Below, one piece after another: positions 46,107-55,400 of a stretch of DNA of 64,000 nucleotides. Position numbers and translations under genes: made by a program. The notes beneath the pieces were generated by a model that searched no databases, was not told the origin of the DNA, and saw only the letters and a program-made list of their open reading frames with translations. Position 1 is the stretch's first letter; the number at the start of each line of letters is the position of its first letter. Origin of the DNA: an uncultured Clostridia bacterium (GTDB lineage Bacteria > Bacillota > Clostridia > Christensenellales > DTU072); contig CALVUD010000008.1 in the NCBI GenBank assembly GCA_944363505.1, forward strand, positions 1 to 64,000, written 5' to 3'.

Positions 46107-47447
46107 TTAAAACTCGTCGGGTATCAGGGAGATCAGTTCGGCAACGCCCGGGTGCGGGAAACACAGTTTCTTGATTTCTCCGAGCGGAGTTTGCATATGT
46201 ATAAACGCTGCCGGCGCGCCGATTATTTCGGAAGCGTACGGTACCGCCAGATGCGCGCCCGCAAGCACGCGCCGAACCGGATCGACGACGAACTTTACAA
46301 AACCGTCGCGTTCGGCGCTTTCCGTAACGTACCGCGGAGAATACGCCGCGGGAAACACATATTCCTTCAAACCCTCCCCGCAGCACGCGCCGACGGAGGC
46401 GAATTCGGGTTCGAGATACACTACCGACGGTACGGAGTCGTAACGCATCTTTTCGCTCGCGCCGAACATGTCCTTAACCGCCGTTTCGGCTTCGCGGTAA
46501 GCTTTATGCGCCAGCATCATTTTGCCGTTTACGTCGCCTGCAACCCACATTCCGGGAACCGATGTGCGCATATATTCGTCGCAGACTATTCCTCTTTCGA
46601 TCTTCGGGGAAAGGTTTTCCAGTCCGTATCCCGTTAGCCTCGGCTTTCTGCCCGTACACACCAGAATCTTCTCCGCGGGCACTTCCGTTTCCTCGCCGGC
46701 GACGCTCACCTTAATGCCGTCGGGCAGGATTTCGTTCACCTTTGCCGACAGCAGAACCGTTACCCCCAGCCTTTCCAAAGTCTTTTTAATAAGCGCCCTG
46801 CAATCGGAGTCCGGCGAAGCGGTCAGAGCGGACTCCGCCTCGCACAGAGTTACTCTCGCGCCGAACATCGCGTACATCGCCGCAGTTTCCGCGCCTATAA
46901 CTCCGCCGCCTATCACGGCGAAAGTTTCCGGAATACCGTCTATGTCCAGCGCCCCGGAACTGAAAGTGGCGCGTCCGCGCGCCATCGCCTCGTCCAATCC
47001 TTTTACGGGCGGCGCCACGGGTTCGGAACCCGTCGCTATCAACAGTCTTTCGGAACAGACCCTGCCCGAGGGCGATTCGACCTCGAAAAGCCCGTCGCGT
47101 TTCCCGAGGATGACGGCGCGTTCGCGTATAAACGCGACGCCCGCGTCTTTCAGCCCCTTGGTAACCCCTGCTCGTAAGATTTTTATCTGTTTTTCTTTGT
47201 TATGCATTATTTTCCGCCAATCGGGGGCGCCTGCCGCTCCGACGCCGGGTACGGCGAAAGATTTTACGGCGTAATACTGTTTTGCCGTATGCAACAACGA
47301 TTTAGTGGGCACGCAGCCTTCGTTAAGACACACGCCGCCCGCAAAAGCGTTTTCAAACAACGCCACGGAAAATCGTTTTGCGGCAAGTTCCGCCGCTTTG
47401 TATCCGGCTGGACCCGCTCCTATCACTATCAGGTCGTATTTATCCAT
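46107..47447 (-). CDS. lpdA: Dihydrolipoamide dehydrogenase
   Basis: This 446-residue flavoprotein oxidises dihydrolipoyl groups with NAD+ (EC 1.8.1.4). It has the N-terminal FAD motif GAGPAG (10-15), the redox disulphide C40-LNEG-C45-VPTK, a second NAD motif GGGVIGAE near 180, and the C-terminal active-site HP (H432) with E437. Compared with the family the C-terminal signature is HPGVAE rather than HPTLSE, a slight variation. No lipoyl-domain or E1/E2 genes are near, so its complex (pyruvate, branched-chain or glycine cleavage) is unknown. Starts at ATG behind CGGAGGCAAT. Confidence 0.9.
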   Translation of the reverse strand: MDKYDLIVIGAGPAGYKAAELAAKRFSVALFENAFAGGVCLNEGCVPTKSLLHTAKQYYAVKSFAVPGVGAAGAPDWRKIMHNKEKQIKILRAGVTKGLKDAGVAFIRERAVILGKRDGLFEVESPSGRVCSERLLIATGSEPVAPPVKGLDEAMARGRATFSSGALDIDGIPETFAVIGGGVIGAETAAMYAMFGARVTLCEAESALTASPDSDCRALIKKTLERLGVTVLLSAKVNEILPDGIKVSVAGEETEVPAEKILVCTGRKPRLTGYGLENLSPKIERGIVCDEYMRTSVPGMWVAGDVNGKMMLAHKAYREAETAVKDMFGASEKMRYDSVPSVVYLEPEFASVGACCGEGLKEYVFPAAYSPRYVTESAERDGFVKFVVDPVRRVLAGAHLAVPYASEIIGAPAAFIHMQTPLGEIKKLCFPHPGVAELISLIPDEF

Positions 47448-47465
47448 ATTGCCTCCGTTGAATCG

Positions 47466-47993
47466 TCAAAGCCTCGTATCCGCATCCCGCAGCCGCTCGA
47501 GAGCGCAATAAACCGCTGTCGCCTCGGCGACTTCACGGCGCGACGCCGCCAAAGCTCCGCACGCGTTTTTATCCTCGGACACCGGGAAAAATTCGGCGAT
47601 GACGCGCCCTTTTTTCAATATTATCGGGTATTCTCTGCCCGAACACGTATAAACCGCTGCGTATGCCGAAGCGGCGCCGAACGCCGCCTCGTCTTTTGAA
47701 AAACGCAGAATTTCTGTTCCGTCCGGAAAAACCATCTCCGCTTCGTTTTTTCCGAATCGAATTTCGGCTTCTGCTTCGTCTGCGGCAGAATAAAACGTCT
47801 GCTTATTGCCGGAACATACGACTTTCAGTAACATATCCGAGCGGTCGCTCGCCGAATGTAACGCGCATGGCGACGACAAAAGATACATTCTTTTCGGAAA
47901 AGTATACGAAACCGTTTGCGCGGAGCCGTTTTCGGGTTCTTCGAAACGGTCCGATAAAGCGCTTCCGTTAAGGCGAATCGGCGCTTCGGGCAT
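47466..47993 (-). CDS. Hypothetical soluble protein
   Basis: This 175-residue protein has no recognised family. It is soluble with no signal peptide, has beta-strand-like stretches, four or five Cys and many Ala. It lies 3 nt after the PIG-L deacetylase gene and 18 nt before lpdA, so it is part of the same operon. Its ATG has no clear ribosome site and probably depends on coupling. The tight spacing to a deacetylase suggests a related job, but nothing in the sequence shows it. Confidence 0.6.
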   Translation of the reverse strand: MPEAPIRLNGSALSDRFEEPENGSAQTVSYTFPKRMYLLSSPCALHSASDRSDMLLKVVCSGNKQTFYSAADEAEAEIRFGKNEAEMVFPDGTEILRFSKDEAAFGAASAYAAVYTCSGREYPIILKKGRVIAEFFPVSEDKNACGALAASRREVAEATAVYCALERLRDADTRL

Positions 47994-47996
47994 AGC

Positions 47997-48773
47997 TTAA
48001 ATCTTTTCGGCGCAGCAATGCGCGTGCGTGGGCGTCAGGCATCTGAAGCCTTCCGCGCCACCGAAACGAAGCGTTTTCAGCCCGAATCTTAAAGTTCTGA
48101 AGTCTATATAGAGATTTATCATATCCCCGCTGCCCTTTTTGTCGGGAGTATAAGTCATCTGGGAAGCATGACAGGCGAGCGCCTTTTTCTGCAGTTTTCG
48201 CCATTTCGCGCTGGTAGCGAAATAGTAATTGGGTTCGTCCGTATAATACATCGCCAAAAGCGCGGGAGAAGCGGCGCCGTAACCCGCTTTCTTTGCCATG
48301 GGAGGATTGGAAGCGAATAAAAACGCCCTTTTTGTTGCGTTTCCGACGTTTATATGGTCGACATGACATTCGGTTTTTAGCCACGGGTCGGGACAGAATA
48401 TAAGGTCGGGCTTGAATTCGAGCACTTCGCGGTAGATTTTTTCGTAAAGCGCTTCCGCGTCGTAAAAGCCGCCGTCCGAAAGCCCCAAAAAGCGCACGTC
48501 TTCCACGCCGAGTACGGCGGCGGAAGCCCTTTCTTCGGCTTCGCGTATATTTTTAAGTTCGTCGGGGTCGGTATCGGCGAATTCGGAACCGTATCTGCCG
48601 TCCAACGCTATTACGAAGCGTACCGTCTTTCCCGCCGCGGCAAGTTTAGCCGCGGTCTGACCCGCCGCCACCTCTATGTCGTCGGGATGCGGCGAAACAA
48701 ACAATACCCTTTCGGCTTTTTCGAAAGAGGGAAAGGGTAAAATCGCGTGCAACAGCTTTTTCATCAGACACAT
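47997..48773 (-). CDS. PIG-L family deacetylase
   Basis: This 258-residue protein belongs to the zinc-dependent GlcNAc-PI/BshB/MshB deacetylase family. It has the family motif PHPDD (H29, D31, D32) and the second metal histidines in ECHVDH (about 149-154). Candidate substrates are an N-acetylglucosamine conjugate, such as a bacillithiol precursor or surface glycan. The start was set at the ATG at 48773, behind GCGGAGCGATC; the open frame extends 39 codons further but in unlikely sequence. It is first of a probable operon with the hypothetical protein and lpdA. Confidence 0.87.
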   Translation of the reverse strand: MCLMKKLLHAILPFPSFEKAERVLFVSPHPDDIEVAAGQTAAKLAAAGKTVRFVIALDGRYGSEFADTDPDELKNIREAEERASAAVLGVEDVRFLGLSDGGFYDAEALYEKIYREVLEFKPDLIFCPDPWLKTECHVDHINVGNATKRAFLFASNPPMAKKAGYGAASPALLAMYYTDEPNYYFATSAKWRKLQKKALACHASQMTYTPDKKGSGDMINLYIDFRTLRFGLKTLRFGGAEGFRCLTPTHAHCCAEKI

Positions 48774-48890
48774 GATCGCTCCGCGGCGGAACGGATTAAG
48801 GGGTATTCGTAGTCTATGCTTTCCTCCGCCGTTTAAATCGATTATAATCCAATTTCGAGGATTATACAAGTCCCTTATTTCTCCGCGCAT

Positions 48891-48916
48891 AAAAAAACGC
48901 CCGCATTCGCGGGCGT
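48891..48916 (-). terminator. Terminator after dnaN
   Basis: On the minus strand an 8-bp stem ACGCCCGC / GCGGGCGT with loop ATTC (read as GAAT on the minus strand) is followed by seven T. It lies 21 nt beyond the dnaN stop codon. Confidence 0.85.
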
Positions 48917-48937
48917 AAACAAATCAGGCGGGTATTT

Positions 48938-50035
48938 TTAGCCGACGAGCCTTACGGGCAATACCAGATACAGATATTTGTCGCCCTCCAGCGGCACTAT
49001 CACGGCGGGCGCGTTGGAGGTGGAAAGATTGATCTTGACGGAATCCTCCTTTATCCTCGCGAAAGCGTCGAACAGATAACGCGTGTTGAACGCGATCTCT
49101 ATATCCTTTCCGCTGAGGTCGCAGGGCACGTTTTCGTGTATTTTGCCCACCTCCGAGGAAGAATCTATGTTTATAGCGTTCGACGAAAGCGAAAGCTTGA
49201 CGTAGTTTTTCTTGTTTTTGGTAACCAGCGCCGCACGGTCCAGCCCCATTTCGAGCGCGCCCTTATTGACGACGACGGAACTGGAGACCGCCTCGGGAAT
49301 TATCTTCTTGTACTGGATAAATTCGCCCTCCAGCACTCTGGTAACGATCTTGGTGTTGCCGAGATCGAACAAAACGCGGCTCTTCTCCGCGTAAACGCTG
49401 ATGTTGGAGCCGTCCTCGCCTATAATTTTGACGATCTCCTGAAGATTCTTGGAGGGAATGACCACGCCGAAATCGCCTTTTTGTCCGAACACGCGGCATC
49501 TGGTAACGCCCAGACGGTATCCGTCCAGCGCCGCCGCCACCAGTTCGTCGTCCTCGACCTCCAGTTTGCATCCGCGAAGTATCGGACGGCTGTCGTCCTG
49601 AGCCGCGCAGAATATCACGCCTTCAATGGTATCGCGAAGATCCTTGTCTTTCGCCACGAAACCGTTATCGGTGGGCACGTCCTTGGACTCGGGATAGGTT
49701 TCGTCGTCCATGCATTGAAATTCGGAGACGTTTACGCCGTAGCTTACCGACAAAGTCGATGTGTATTTTTCGATATCGACCTCTTCGTCGGCGACTTTTC
49801 TCATAAACTCGGCGAAAATTTTGCCGGTAACGACCGTTTCGCCTTCGAGCTTGACGTTAGCCTTGATCCTGGTGGAAATATACAATTCCAGGTCGGTCGC
49901 CGCCAAAGTGACTTCGTCGCCCTCGGCGCGGATCTTTATACCTTCCAGAATGGGTATGTTAGCCTTGTTGGAAATGGCTTTGCCTACTGTGTTTAACGCG
50001 TCGGACAACTCGCGGGTATTGCAAATGAATTTCAT
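48938..50035 (-). CDS. dnaN: DNA polymerase III sliding clamp (beta)
   Basis: This 365-residue protein forms the ring-shaped dimer that tethers DNA polymerase to DNA. It has three similar clamp domains, a typical N-terminus (MKFICNTRELSDALNTV) and the C-terminal VLPVRLVG, the usual PMRL-type end. Length is normal. The ATG follows AAGGAACTCAA. In most bacteria dnaN follows dnaA; here no dnaA is upstream, only a promoter, a stretch of 250 nt and an oppositely oriented tRNA, and the gene is transcribed alone up to a strong terminator. Confidence 0.96.
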   Translation of the reverse strand: MKFICNTRELSDALNTVGKAISNKANIPILEGIKIRAEGDEVTLAATDLELYISTRIKANVKLEGETVVTGKIFAEFMRKVADEEVDIEKYTSTLSVSYGVNVSEFQCMDDETYPESKDVPTDNGFVAKDKDLRDTIEGVIFCAAQDDSRPILRGCKLEVEDDELVAAALDGYRLGVTRCRVFGQKGDFGVVIPSKNLQEIVKIIGEDGSNISVYAEKSRVLFDLGNTKIVTRVLEGEFIQYKKIIPEAVSSSVVVNKGALEMGLDRAALVTKNKKNYVKLSLSSNAINIDSSSEVGKIHENVPCDLSGKDIEIAFNTRYLFDAFARIKEDSVKINLSTSNAPAVIVPLEGDKYLYLVLPVRLVG

Positions 50036-50075
50036 TTGAGTTCCTTCCTCTGTATTCAGAATTGTTTTCTATTAT

Positions 50076-50104
50076 AGTTTAATCCGTGAAGCGGCTTTTG
50101 TCAA
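50076..50104 (-). promoter_or_regulatory. Promoter of dnaN
   Basis: On the minus strand TTGACA, 17 nt, TAAACT, about 35-40 nt before the ATG. Confidence 0.6.
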
Positions 50105-50143
50105 TTATTGAGCGTTTGAATAAATTTACGTCGCCGAATTTTT

Positions 50144-50184
50144 AACGCGCCTATCTGATTTTTACGGATTTAGGGGCGTTTTTT
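50144..50184 (+). terminator. Orphan plus-strand terminator-like hairpin
   Basis: AACGCGCCTA pairs with TAGGGGCGTT (9 of 10) and is followed by TTTTTT on the plus strand. No plus-strand gene lies before it. A candidate promoter TTGTCA, 17 nt, TAAATT starts at 50098 and could make a very short RNA. A second small stem with a T run is at 50210-50232. Confidence 0.4.
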
Positions 50185-50249
50185 AAAAAGCTTATCGGCA
50201 TTTTCCGACAAATTTCTTTACGGAAATTTTTCATATCGGCAAATAATCG

Positions 50250-50278
50250 TTGACAAATCGCTTTTCGGCTGATATGAT
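50250..50278 (+). promoter_or_regulatory. Promoter of the initiator tRNA gene
   Basis: TTGACA, 17 nt, TATGAT, ending 11 nt before the first base of the tRNA. Confidence 0.75.
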
Positions 50279-50289
50279 AGTATAGCTGT

Positions 50290-50366
50290 CGCGGGGTGGA
50301 GCAGTTGGTAGCTCATCGGGCTCATAACCCGAAGGTCATGTGGTTCAAGTCCCATCCCCGCCACCA
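50290..50366 (+). tRNA. Initiator tRNA-Met (CAT)
   Basis: A cloverleaf with anticodon CAT is clear. Initiator features are an anticodon stem with three G-C pairs (GGGCTCATAACCC), A11-U24 in the D stem and a mismatch at position 1-72; the CCA end is encoded. Two oddities appear: position 72 is C, giving a C-C mismatch rather than the common C-A, and the T stem reads ATGTGG against CCCAT, leaving one unpaired base. The T loop TTCAAGT is normal. It has its own promoter and a following hairpin. If it is the only initiator gene it must work; otherwise it may be a degenerate copy. Confidence 0.88.
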
Positions 50367-50494
50367 AACCGAGGATAAGGGCGCGTCTTGCGCCCTTTCT
50401 TCATGATTCGGACTTCAGTCATTTACTTCATTGTAAACTCCTTCGTCCTAACACTCGAAAGAACGCCATCCGCAACCCTTCTCCTCGGTTTGGT
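50363..50494. repeat. 19-bp inverted repeat that includes the tRNA 3' end
   Basis: Bases 50363-50381 (ACCAAACCGAGG...) and 50476-50494 are reverse complements at 18 of 19 positions. The left arm includes the discriminator and CCA of the tRNA. The right arm is the start of the 547-bp repeat unit. Confidence 0.75.
50377..50400 (+). terminator. Hairpin after the initiator tRNA
   Basis: AAGGGCGC, loop GTCTT, GCGCCCTT, then TCTTC: an 8-bp stem with a modest T-rich tail. The same hairpin and its 3' flank recur at about 50505 and 51052 within the tandem repeats. Confidence 0.6.
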
Positions 50495-51022
50495 CCGTAA
50501 AGCTAAGGGCGCATCTTGCGCCCTTTCTTCATGATTTGGACTTCAGTCGATTTTCTTGCGCCTGCCTGAACGGACAGGCGCGACGAAAATACGCTTAGAA
50601 AAGCCGTTTTCGTCTGCTTCCTGCGTGAGCGAAGCTCGGCACGGCACCGTAGCCTTCGCTTCTACACTTGAAATCGGGCGAAAACGTCAATTTCTCGCTG
50701 CCAAGTAGGTTTAAAAGTGCATTAAAAGAAATACGTCGATAATGCAATTATATAATTCAATCAATCCAAAATTTTAAAACTTCGGTTATTTGCTTAATTA
50801 TAAACTTTCTTGTCTTAACCGAATTATAAAGTGCATTTATCCGTTTTAAATTCTTTCAGCGTACTCGGCGCCCGAGGGATGGGGATTTTCGTTCGGTTCT
50901 AAGGGTAGAAGCGAAGGCTACGATTCCGTGCCGAGCTTCGCTCCCGACGAAACGGGCGAAAAGACGCTCCCGCAGGGTGTAACGGGAAGCGCCCGTCCGA
51001 TCAGGCGGGCGCAACGGAATAT
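50476..51022 (+). repeat. Palindromic non-coding repeat, copy 1 (547 bp)
   Basis: First of two tandem units. Each starts CCCTTCTCCTCGGTTTGGTC and contains the tRNA-type terminator hairpin, then two long arms in inverted orientation (here about 50556-50673 and 50898-51014) around an AT-rich centre. Well-matched stretches in the arms include TTGCGCCTGCCTGAACGGAC against GTCCGATCAGGCGGGCGCAA, and GCGAAGCTCGGCACGG with GTAGCCTTCGCTTCTAC and their complements. No credible open frame lies inside. Could be a miniature mobile element or a structured RNA. Confidence 0.85.
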
Positions 51023-51536
51023 CCCTTCTCCTCGGTTTGGTCCGTAAAGCTAAGGGCGCATCTTGCGCCCTTTCTTCATGATTCGGACTGCGGTCGATTT
51101 TCTTGCGCCTGCCTGAACGGGCAGGCGCGACGAATATACGCTCCGAAAAGCCGTTTTCGTCCGCTTCCTGCGTGAGCGAAGCTCGGCACGGACCGTAGCC
51201 TTCGCTTCTACACTTGAAATCGGGCAAAAACGTCAATTTCTCGCTGCCAAGTAGGTTTAAAAGTGCGGTAAAAGAAATACGTCGATAATGCAATTATATA
51301 ATGCAATCAATCCAAAATTTTAAAACTTCGGTTATTTGCTTAATTATAAACTTTCTTGTCTTAACCGAATTATAAAGTGCATTTATCCGTTTTAATTTCT
51401 TTCGGCGTACTCGGCGCCCGAGAAATGGGGATTTTCGTTCGGTTCCAAGGGTAAAAGCGAAAGACTACGGTGCCGAGCTTCGCTCCCGACGAAACGGATA
51501 AAAAGACGCTTCCGCAGGGCGTAAACGGAAGCGCAG
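51023..51536 (+). repeat. Palindromic non-coding repeat, copy 2
   Basis: Second tandem unit, starting exactly 547 bp after the first and diverging by scattered substitutions and small gaps. Arms lie at about 51103-51218 and 51444-51535; the last part of the right arm (the GTCCGATCAGG segment) is missing or replaced just before the stop of the NAD(P)H-hydrate dehydratase gene. Confidence 0.85.
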
Positions 51537-51560
51537 GTTTTTAAAATCGGAACGAAGGGA

Positions 51561-52445
51561 TCATTCCCCTGTTATTTCCTTTATCGCATAGGCTATGTAT
51601 TTGACGGTATCGGGTGAAATCATTCCCGTTACGCCGTATTCTTTCGCCGCCGCCTCTCCCGCGATTCCCGCCACGAACGCGCCTACCGCCGCAACAAGGG
51701 TCAAATCGGTATTCCGCGCCGCAAGCGCCGTAATTATACCCGTCAGCACGTCCCCGCTTCCCGCGGTCGCCATTCCCGGAGTGCCGCGCGAGTTTACATA
51801 GGTTCTTTGTCCGTCGGAAACGAAAGTGTCCGCGCCTTTTAACAAAACGGTAAGCGCGTGGCGCGAAGCGTATTCCGCGGCATGGCGCGCGGGATCGGAC
51901 AAGATTTCGGATACGGAAAGCCCGCTGAGCCGCGAAAATTCCCCGGGATGCGGGGTCAGTACGACTTTTCCGGAGCGCCGCTTTTCCAAAAGCTCGGGAT
52001 ACTTTGCGATCGTATTCAGCGCGTCGGCGTCGAGTACCAACGGCACGTCTTTACTAAAAAGATATTCTATCAGCTCTCTGTTGTCGCCTTTTTGCCCGAG
52101 CCCCATACCCGCGCCTATCGCTTTCAGATTCGATGTCGCTTCGTCTAAAAGCGATTTTTCGTATCTTAAGCAACCGAAATAGTTGCTCGGCAGGAACTTC
52201 AGCGTACATTCGTTCATATACGGGAACACCGCCTGCATGATAACGTCGGGCACAATAAGTCTGGTTACGCCGGCGCCGGAGCGCATGGCCGCGGACGCCG
52301 TATATGCGAGACGGGCGGCTCCCGCATATTCTGCTGAGCCGCCTATCAGTCCTATATATCCGTAATCGCCCTTGTTAGACAGACGCGCGCGCTTCCCGAG
52401 TACGGCTCGCGCCTCGCACTCTGTTACGGGCAATACTCCGGGCAT
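51561..52445 (-). CDS. nnrD: ADP-dependent NAD(P)H-hydrate dehydratase
   Basis: This 294-residue cytosolic repair enzyme restores damaged NADHX/NADPHX (EC 4.2.1.136). It is of the YjeF C-terminal, ribokinase-like type: GLIGGSAEYAGAARLA, VLDADALNTI, LTPHPGEFSRLSG and the active-site TAGSGDVLTGII are all present. The NnrE epimerase half, often fused in front, is absent. Its ATG overlaps the stop of the upstream phosphoesterase gene by one base (TAATG), so the two are translationally coupled. Confidence 0.93.
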   Translation of the reverse strand: MPGVLPVTECEARAVLGKRARLSNKGDYGYIGLIGGSAEYAGAARLAYTASAAMRSGAGVTRLIVPDVIMQAVFPYMNECTLKFLPSNYFGCLRYEKSLLDEATSNLKAIGAGMGLGQKGDNRELIEYLFSKDVPLVLDADALNTIAKYPELLEKRRSGKVVLTPHPGEFSRLSGLSVSEILSDPARHAAEYASRHALTVLLKGADTFVSDGQRTYVNSRGTPGMATAGSGDVLTGIITALAARNTDLTLVAAVGAFVAGIAGEAAAKEYGVTGMISPDTVKYIAYAIKEITGE

Positions 52446-55400
52446 TACGATCTTTTCCTGCGGGCCTTTACGGCGCGTCTAACGGCGATTATCACCGCTA
52501 CCAGGACCAATACCGACGCCACCACGACCGCGGCGATGACTATCGCGCGTTCCAGGTCGCTCATTCCCGAATGTACCGGGGTGATCTTTTGCGTTTCGGC
52601 ATCGAACTGATAACCCGTATACCAAAGCTTTTCGCCGTCGTAAACCAGTTTACCGAATGTCGGGTTCGACAGCGTGGGATCGTGCAGCTTCTCGCCGAAC
52701 TCCAGCGGAATGTCGTCGGAGGTTCTGTAGTTATAGAACTTGTCTCCGAAAGTACCCATTGAAACATACAGCACGCCGCCTTCCACGGTACCGAGCTCCG
52801 TCGTTGCGTCGGCGTCGACCTCCATGGCGTCGCCGTTTCTGTCGATATAGTACGACTCGGAATACGTGTGGTCGTGCCCGGAGAGCACCAGGCATACGCC
52901 GTTGTCGGCAAATATCGGAGTCAGCTGTTTCCTAAGAGCCACGACGTCGCCGTCGTCGATATGCGAGCCCGCCGAATAAAGCGATTTGTGCATTATGACT
53001 ATCTTGAACTTCTTATCGGTGGATTCGAGGTCGTTTTTAAGCCACGCGGTCTGGGCTGCGCTGAGTTCCTGAGTAGTGGCGTTAAGGTCGTTCGTATTCA
53101 GCACGGTAAAGTGCACGTCGGAATAATCGAAACTGTAATAAGCGCCGCTCGCCGCGTTTTGCTCTGGATAATCGATGCCGAAGTGGAGCAGCAGATAATT
53201 GTACTTATCCTGAACGGAATCGTCGAGCCACATATATTCCGCGACCTCGGCGATGTCGTCGGTGTCGATGCCTTCGTAGAAATGCTTGTCATGGTTACCG
53301 TTGGCGACCACGGTAGTCGTATTCGCCCAGTATTTTTGCATGAACTCCAGATAATATTCCCATTGCACCCAGTTGCGGTCGTTGTCCACTACGTCGCCCG
53401 TATTGATAACGAAGTCGAAACCGTCGGAGAAAATCCCCTGCGATTCGATGTTGTCCATTATCATCGAGGCGATCTCGTAGGGATTCATTCCCGAACCCTG
53501 AATGTCGGTCATCAGCAAAGCTTCGAAAGGCGTGCCTTCCTCGGGCGCTGTGGTAAACGTATAGACGTCGGACCAGTACCCGAGTTCGGCGCTGCCCACG
53601 CGGTAAGAGTAAGTGGCGCCGCTTTCCAGTCCCGTCAGCGACACGAAGTGTCTGCCGACCTCTATCTGCATCAGCGTGGCATATATGCCGAGGTCGATGT
53701 TTGCGGTGGTGGTAGCGTATTTTTTAAATTCGCCGCTGACGGTAACGGCTTCTTTTTCGTCGAAGGTCGTACCCTTATTGTATTGTATCTGGGTTCCCGT
53801 TATTGCATCGTCGGTAAACCATACAAAGTTTTTGGTGGTAGCGGGGTCGCTGCCGAAAGTTACCGTAAGCTGCGACGGGAGCATGCCGCGTTCGATTGTC
53901 GGAGTGTTGTCTATTTCACCCGCCACCCAGCTTGCGGCAAGCGCGGGATCGCTTTGATACAAGACGTATTCGCCCACGGAATTTTCCATCGCCGCTTCCT
54001 CGTCGATCATAAACGCGTAAACGATCCCGTATGCTATCTCTCCGAGCGAAGTATACAGCGCGTCTGTAACGTAAGAATTCAGAACGTCGTCTATAAATTC
54101 TTTGCCGGTCATGCCTTTAAGATCGAATCCGAGATCCAATCCGAACGAGGACAGCAACGAAAACACTTTGGCGAGGAACGGAGCGGAATTCAGGTCAAGC
54201 GCGCCGAAATCGACCTCGTATACCAAGGTCGAAATCAGCTTTTCGAAAGCGCTGACTTTTGCGGGGTCGGCGCCTTGTTCGAGATTTATCGGCGTAAACA
54301 AGCCCATGACTATCCTGTAAAGCCCGTTGTTTTCGTCCAGCAGGATCGCCAGGAGTTTTTCTATGGATTCGCCGCTCTTGAGGTTTTCGAAAGCTTCTTT
54401 CTGATCGGCGGTAGCTTCCGAATACGGGCGGTCGGTGCCGCCGACGTGATCCAGATACGCGCCCATGACAAAGTCGAACAGCGTGTCGCCCGCGGCATTC
54501 AGCGGCATAAACGCCGCTTTTTGAATAAGTTCGTCCAGGTAGCCGCAAAGTTTCGCTCCGCGCTCGTCCGACTTAAATTCGGCGCGGTTGCCGCCGTATT
54601 CGTAATCGGCCAGCACGACGTCCTCGATATGCACGATCAGGTTATTGACGAACGTCGCCGCCAAAGGTCTGACGGAATTCAACAGCGAACCCACTATGCC
54701 GGTGACGTCTTCGGGCAACAGCGACGCGACCATGTCGCCGAGACCAGATATGAAATCGACGTTTACATAGCTGCCGTAAACGACGTTTTCGATGATGTTG
54801 AGGAAAAGTTTATTCGCCGCGTATTCGCTGGGATCCGTTACCACGCGGGAAGAATTAATGAACTCGCCTAGCCCGAAACGCTCCACGTATTCGTCGGTTA
54901 TCAGTCCGGTGTCGAACAAATTACCGAAATCGACGCTTTCGAGAAGTTCAAGTTTCATTTCGAGATTTTCGGCGGCTTTATCGCCTACTTTTCCGCGGGA
55001 AATCGCCGCATAGCGCACCGCGCCGCGGTATCCCGTTACCGACGAAGTCTCGATGTCCGTAAGCAGATTGCCGTTCAGAGAAACTCTGGAAACCGCGTCG
55101 TTGGAGTGCATGTGCCCGCTGAAAACGTACCTGACGCCGAGATCCGCCATATAATCGGCGGTTTCCTCGTAATTGTACATCGTAAAGTCTTTCAGCAGAG
55201 TATCTTCGCCGGTGAAATGCGGCAAAGCGTTATGGTGCTGAATGGCGACGATCGTGTTGCCGTCGAACGTACCCGCCGCTTTTTCCCTGTCCAGCCATTC
55301 GGATACGGAATCGAACAGCATTGCTCCGAGATGGTGCTGCTGAACGGTGTTGGACAGCTCTTCGTCCACCAAAATCACGTTATATCCCTCGGGCAGCGTG

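Noticed and set aside
50856..51293. 145-codon minus-strand frame within the tandem repeats
   Set aside because: It runs through the palindromic arms, is not kept intact in both copies and has no ribosome site or recognisable protein character.
50476..51536. CRISPR array
   Set aside because: The repeat has only two long units of about 547 bp with similar interior sequence; there are no short regular repeats with unique spacers and no cas genes.
52868..54871. 667-codon plus-strand open frame inside the double phosphoesterase gene
   Set aside because: It is antisense to a gene with clear domains and intact motifs; its composition is that of a shadow frame.
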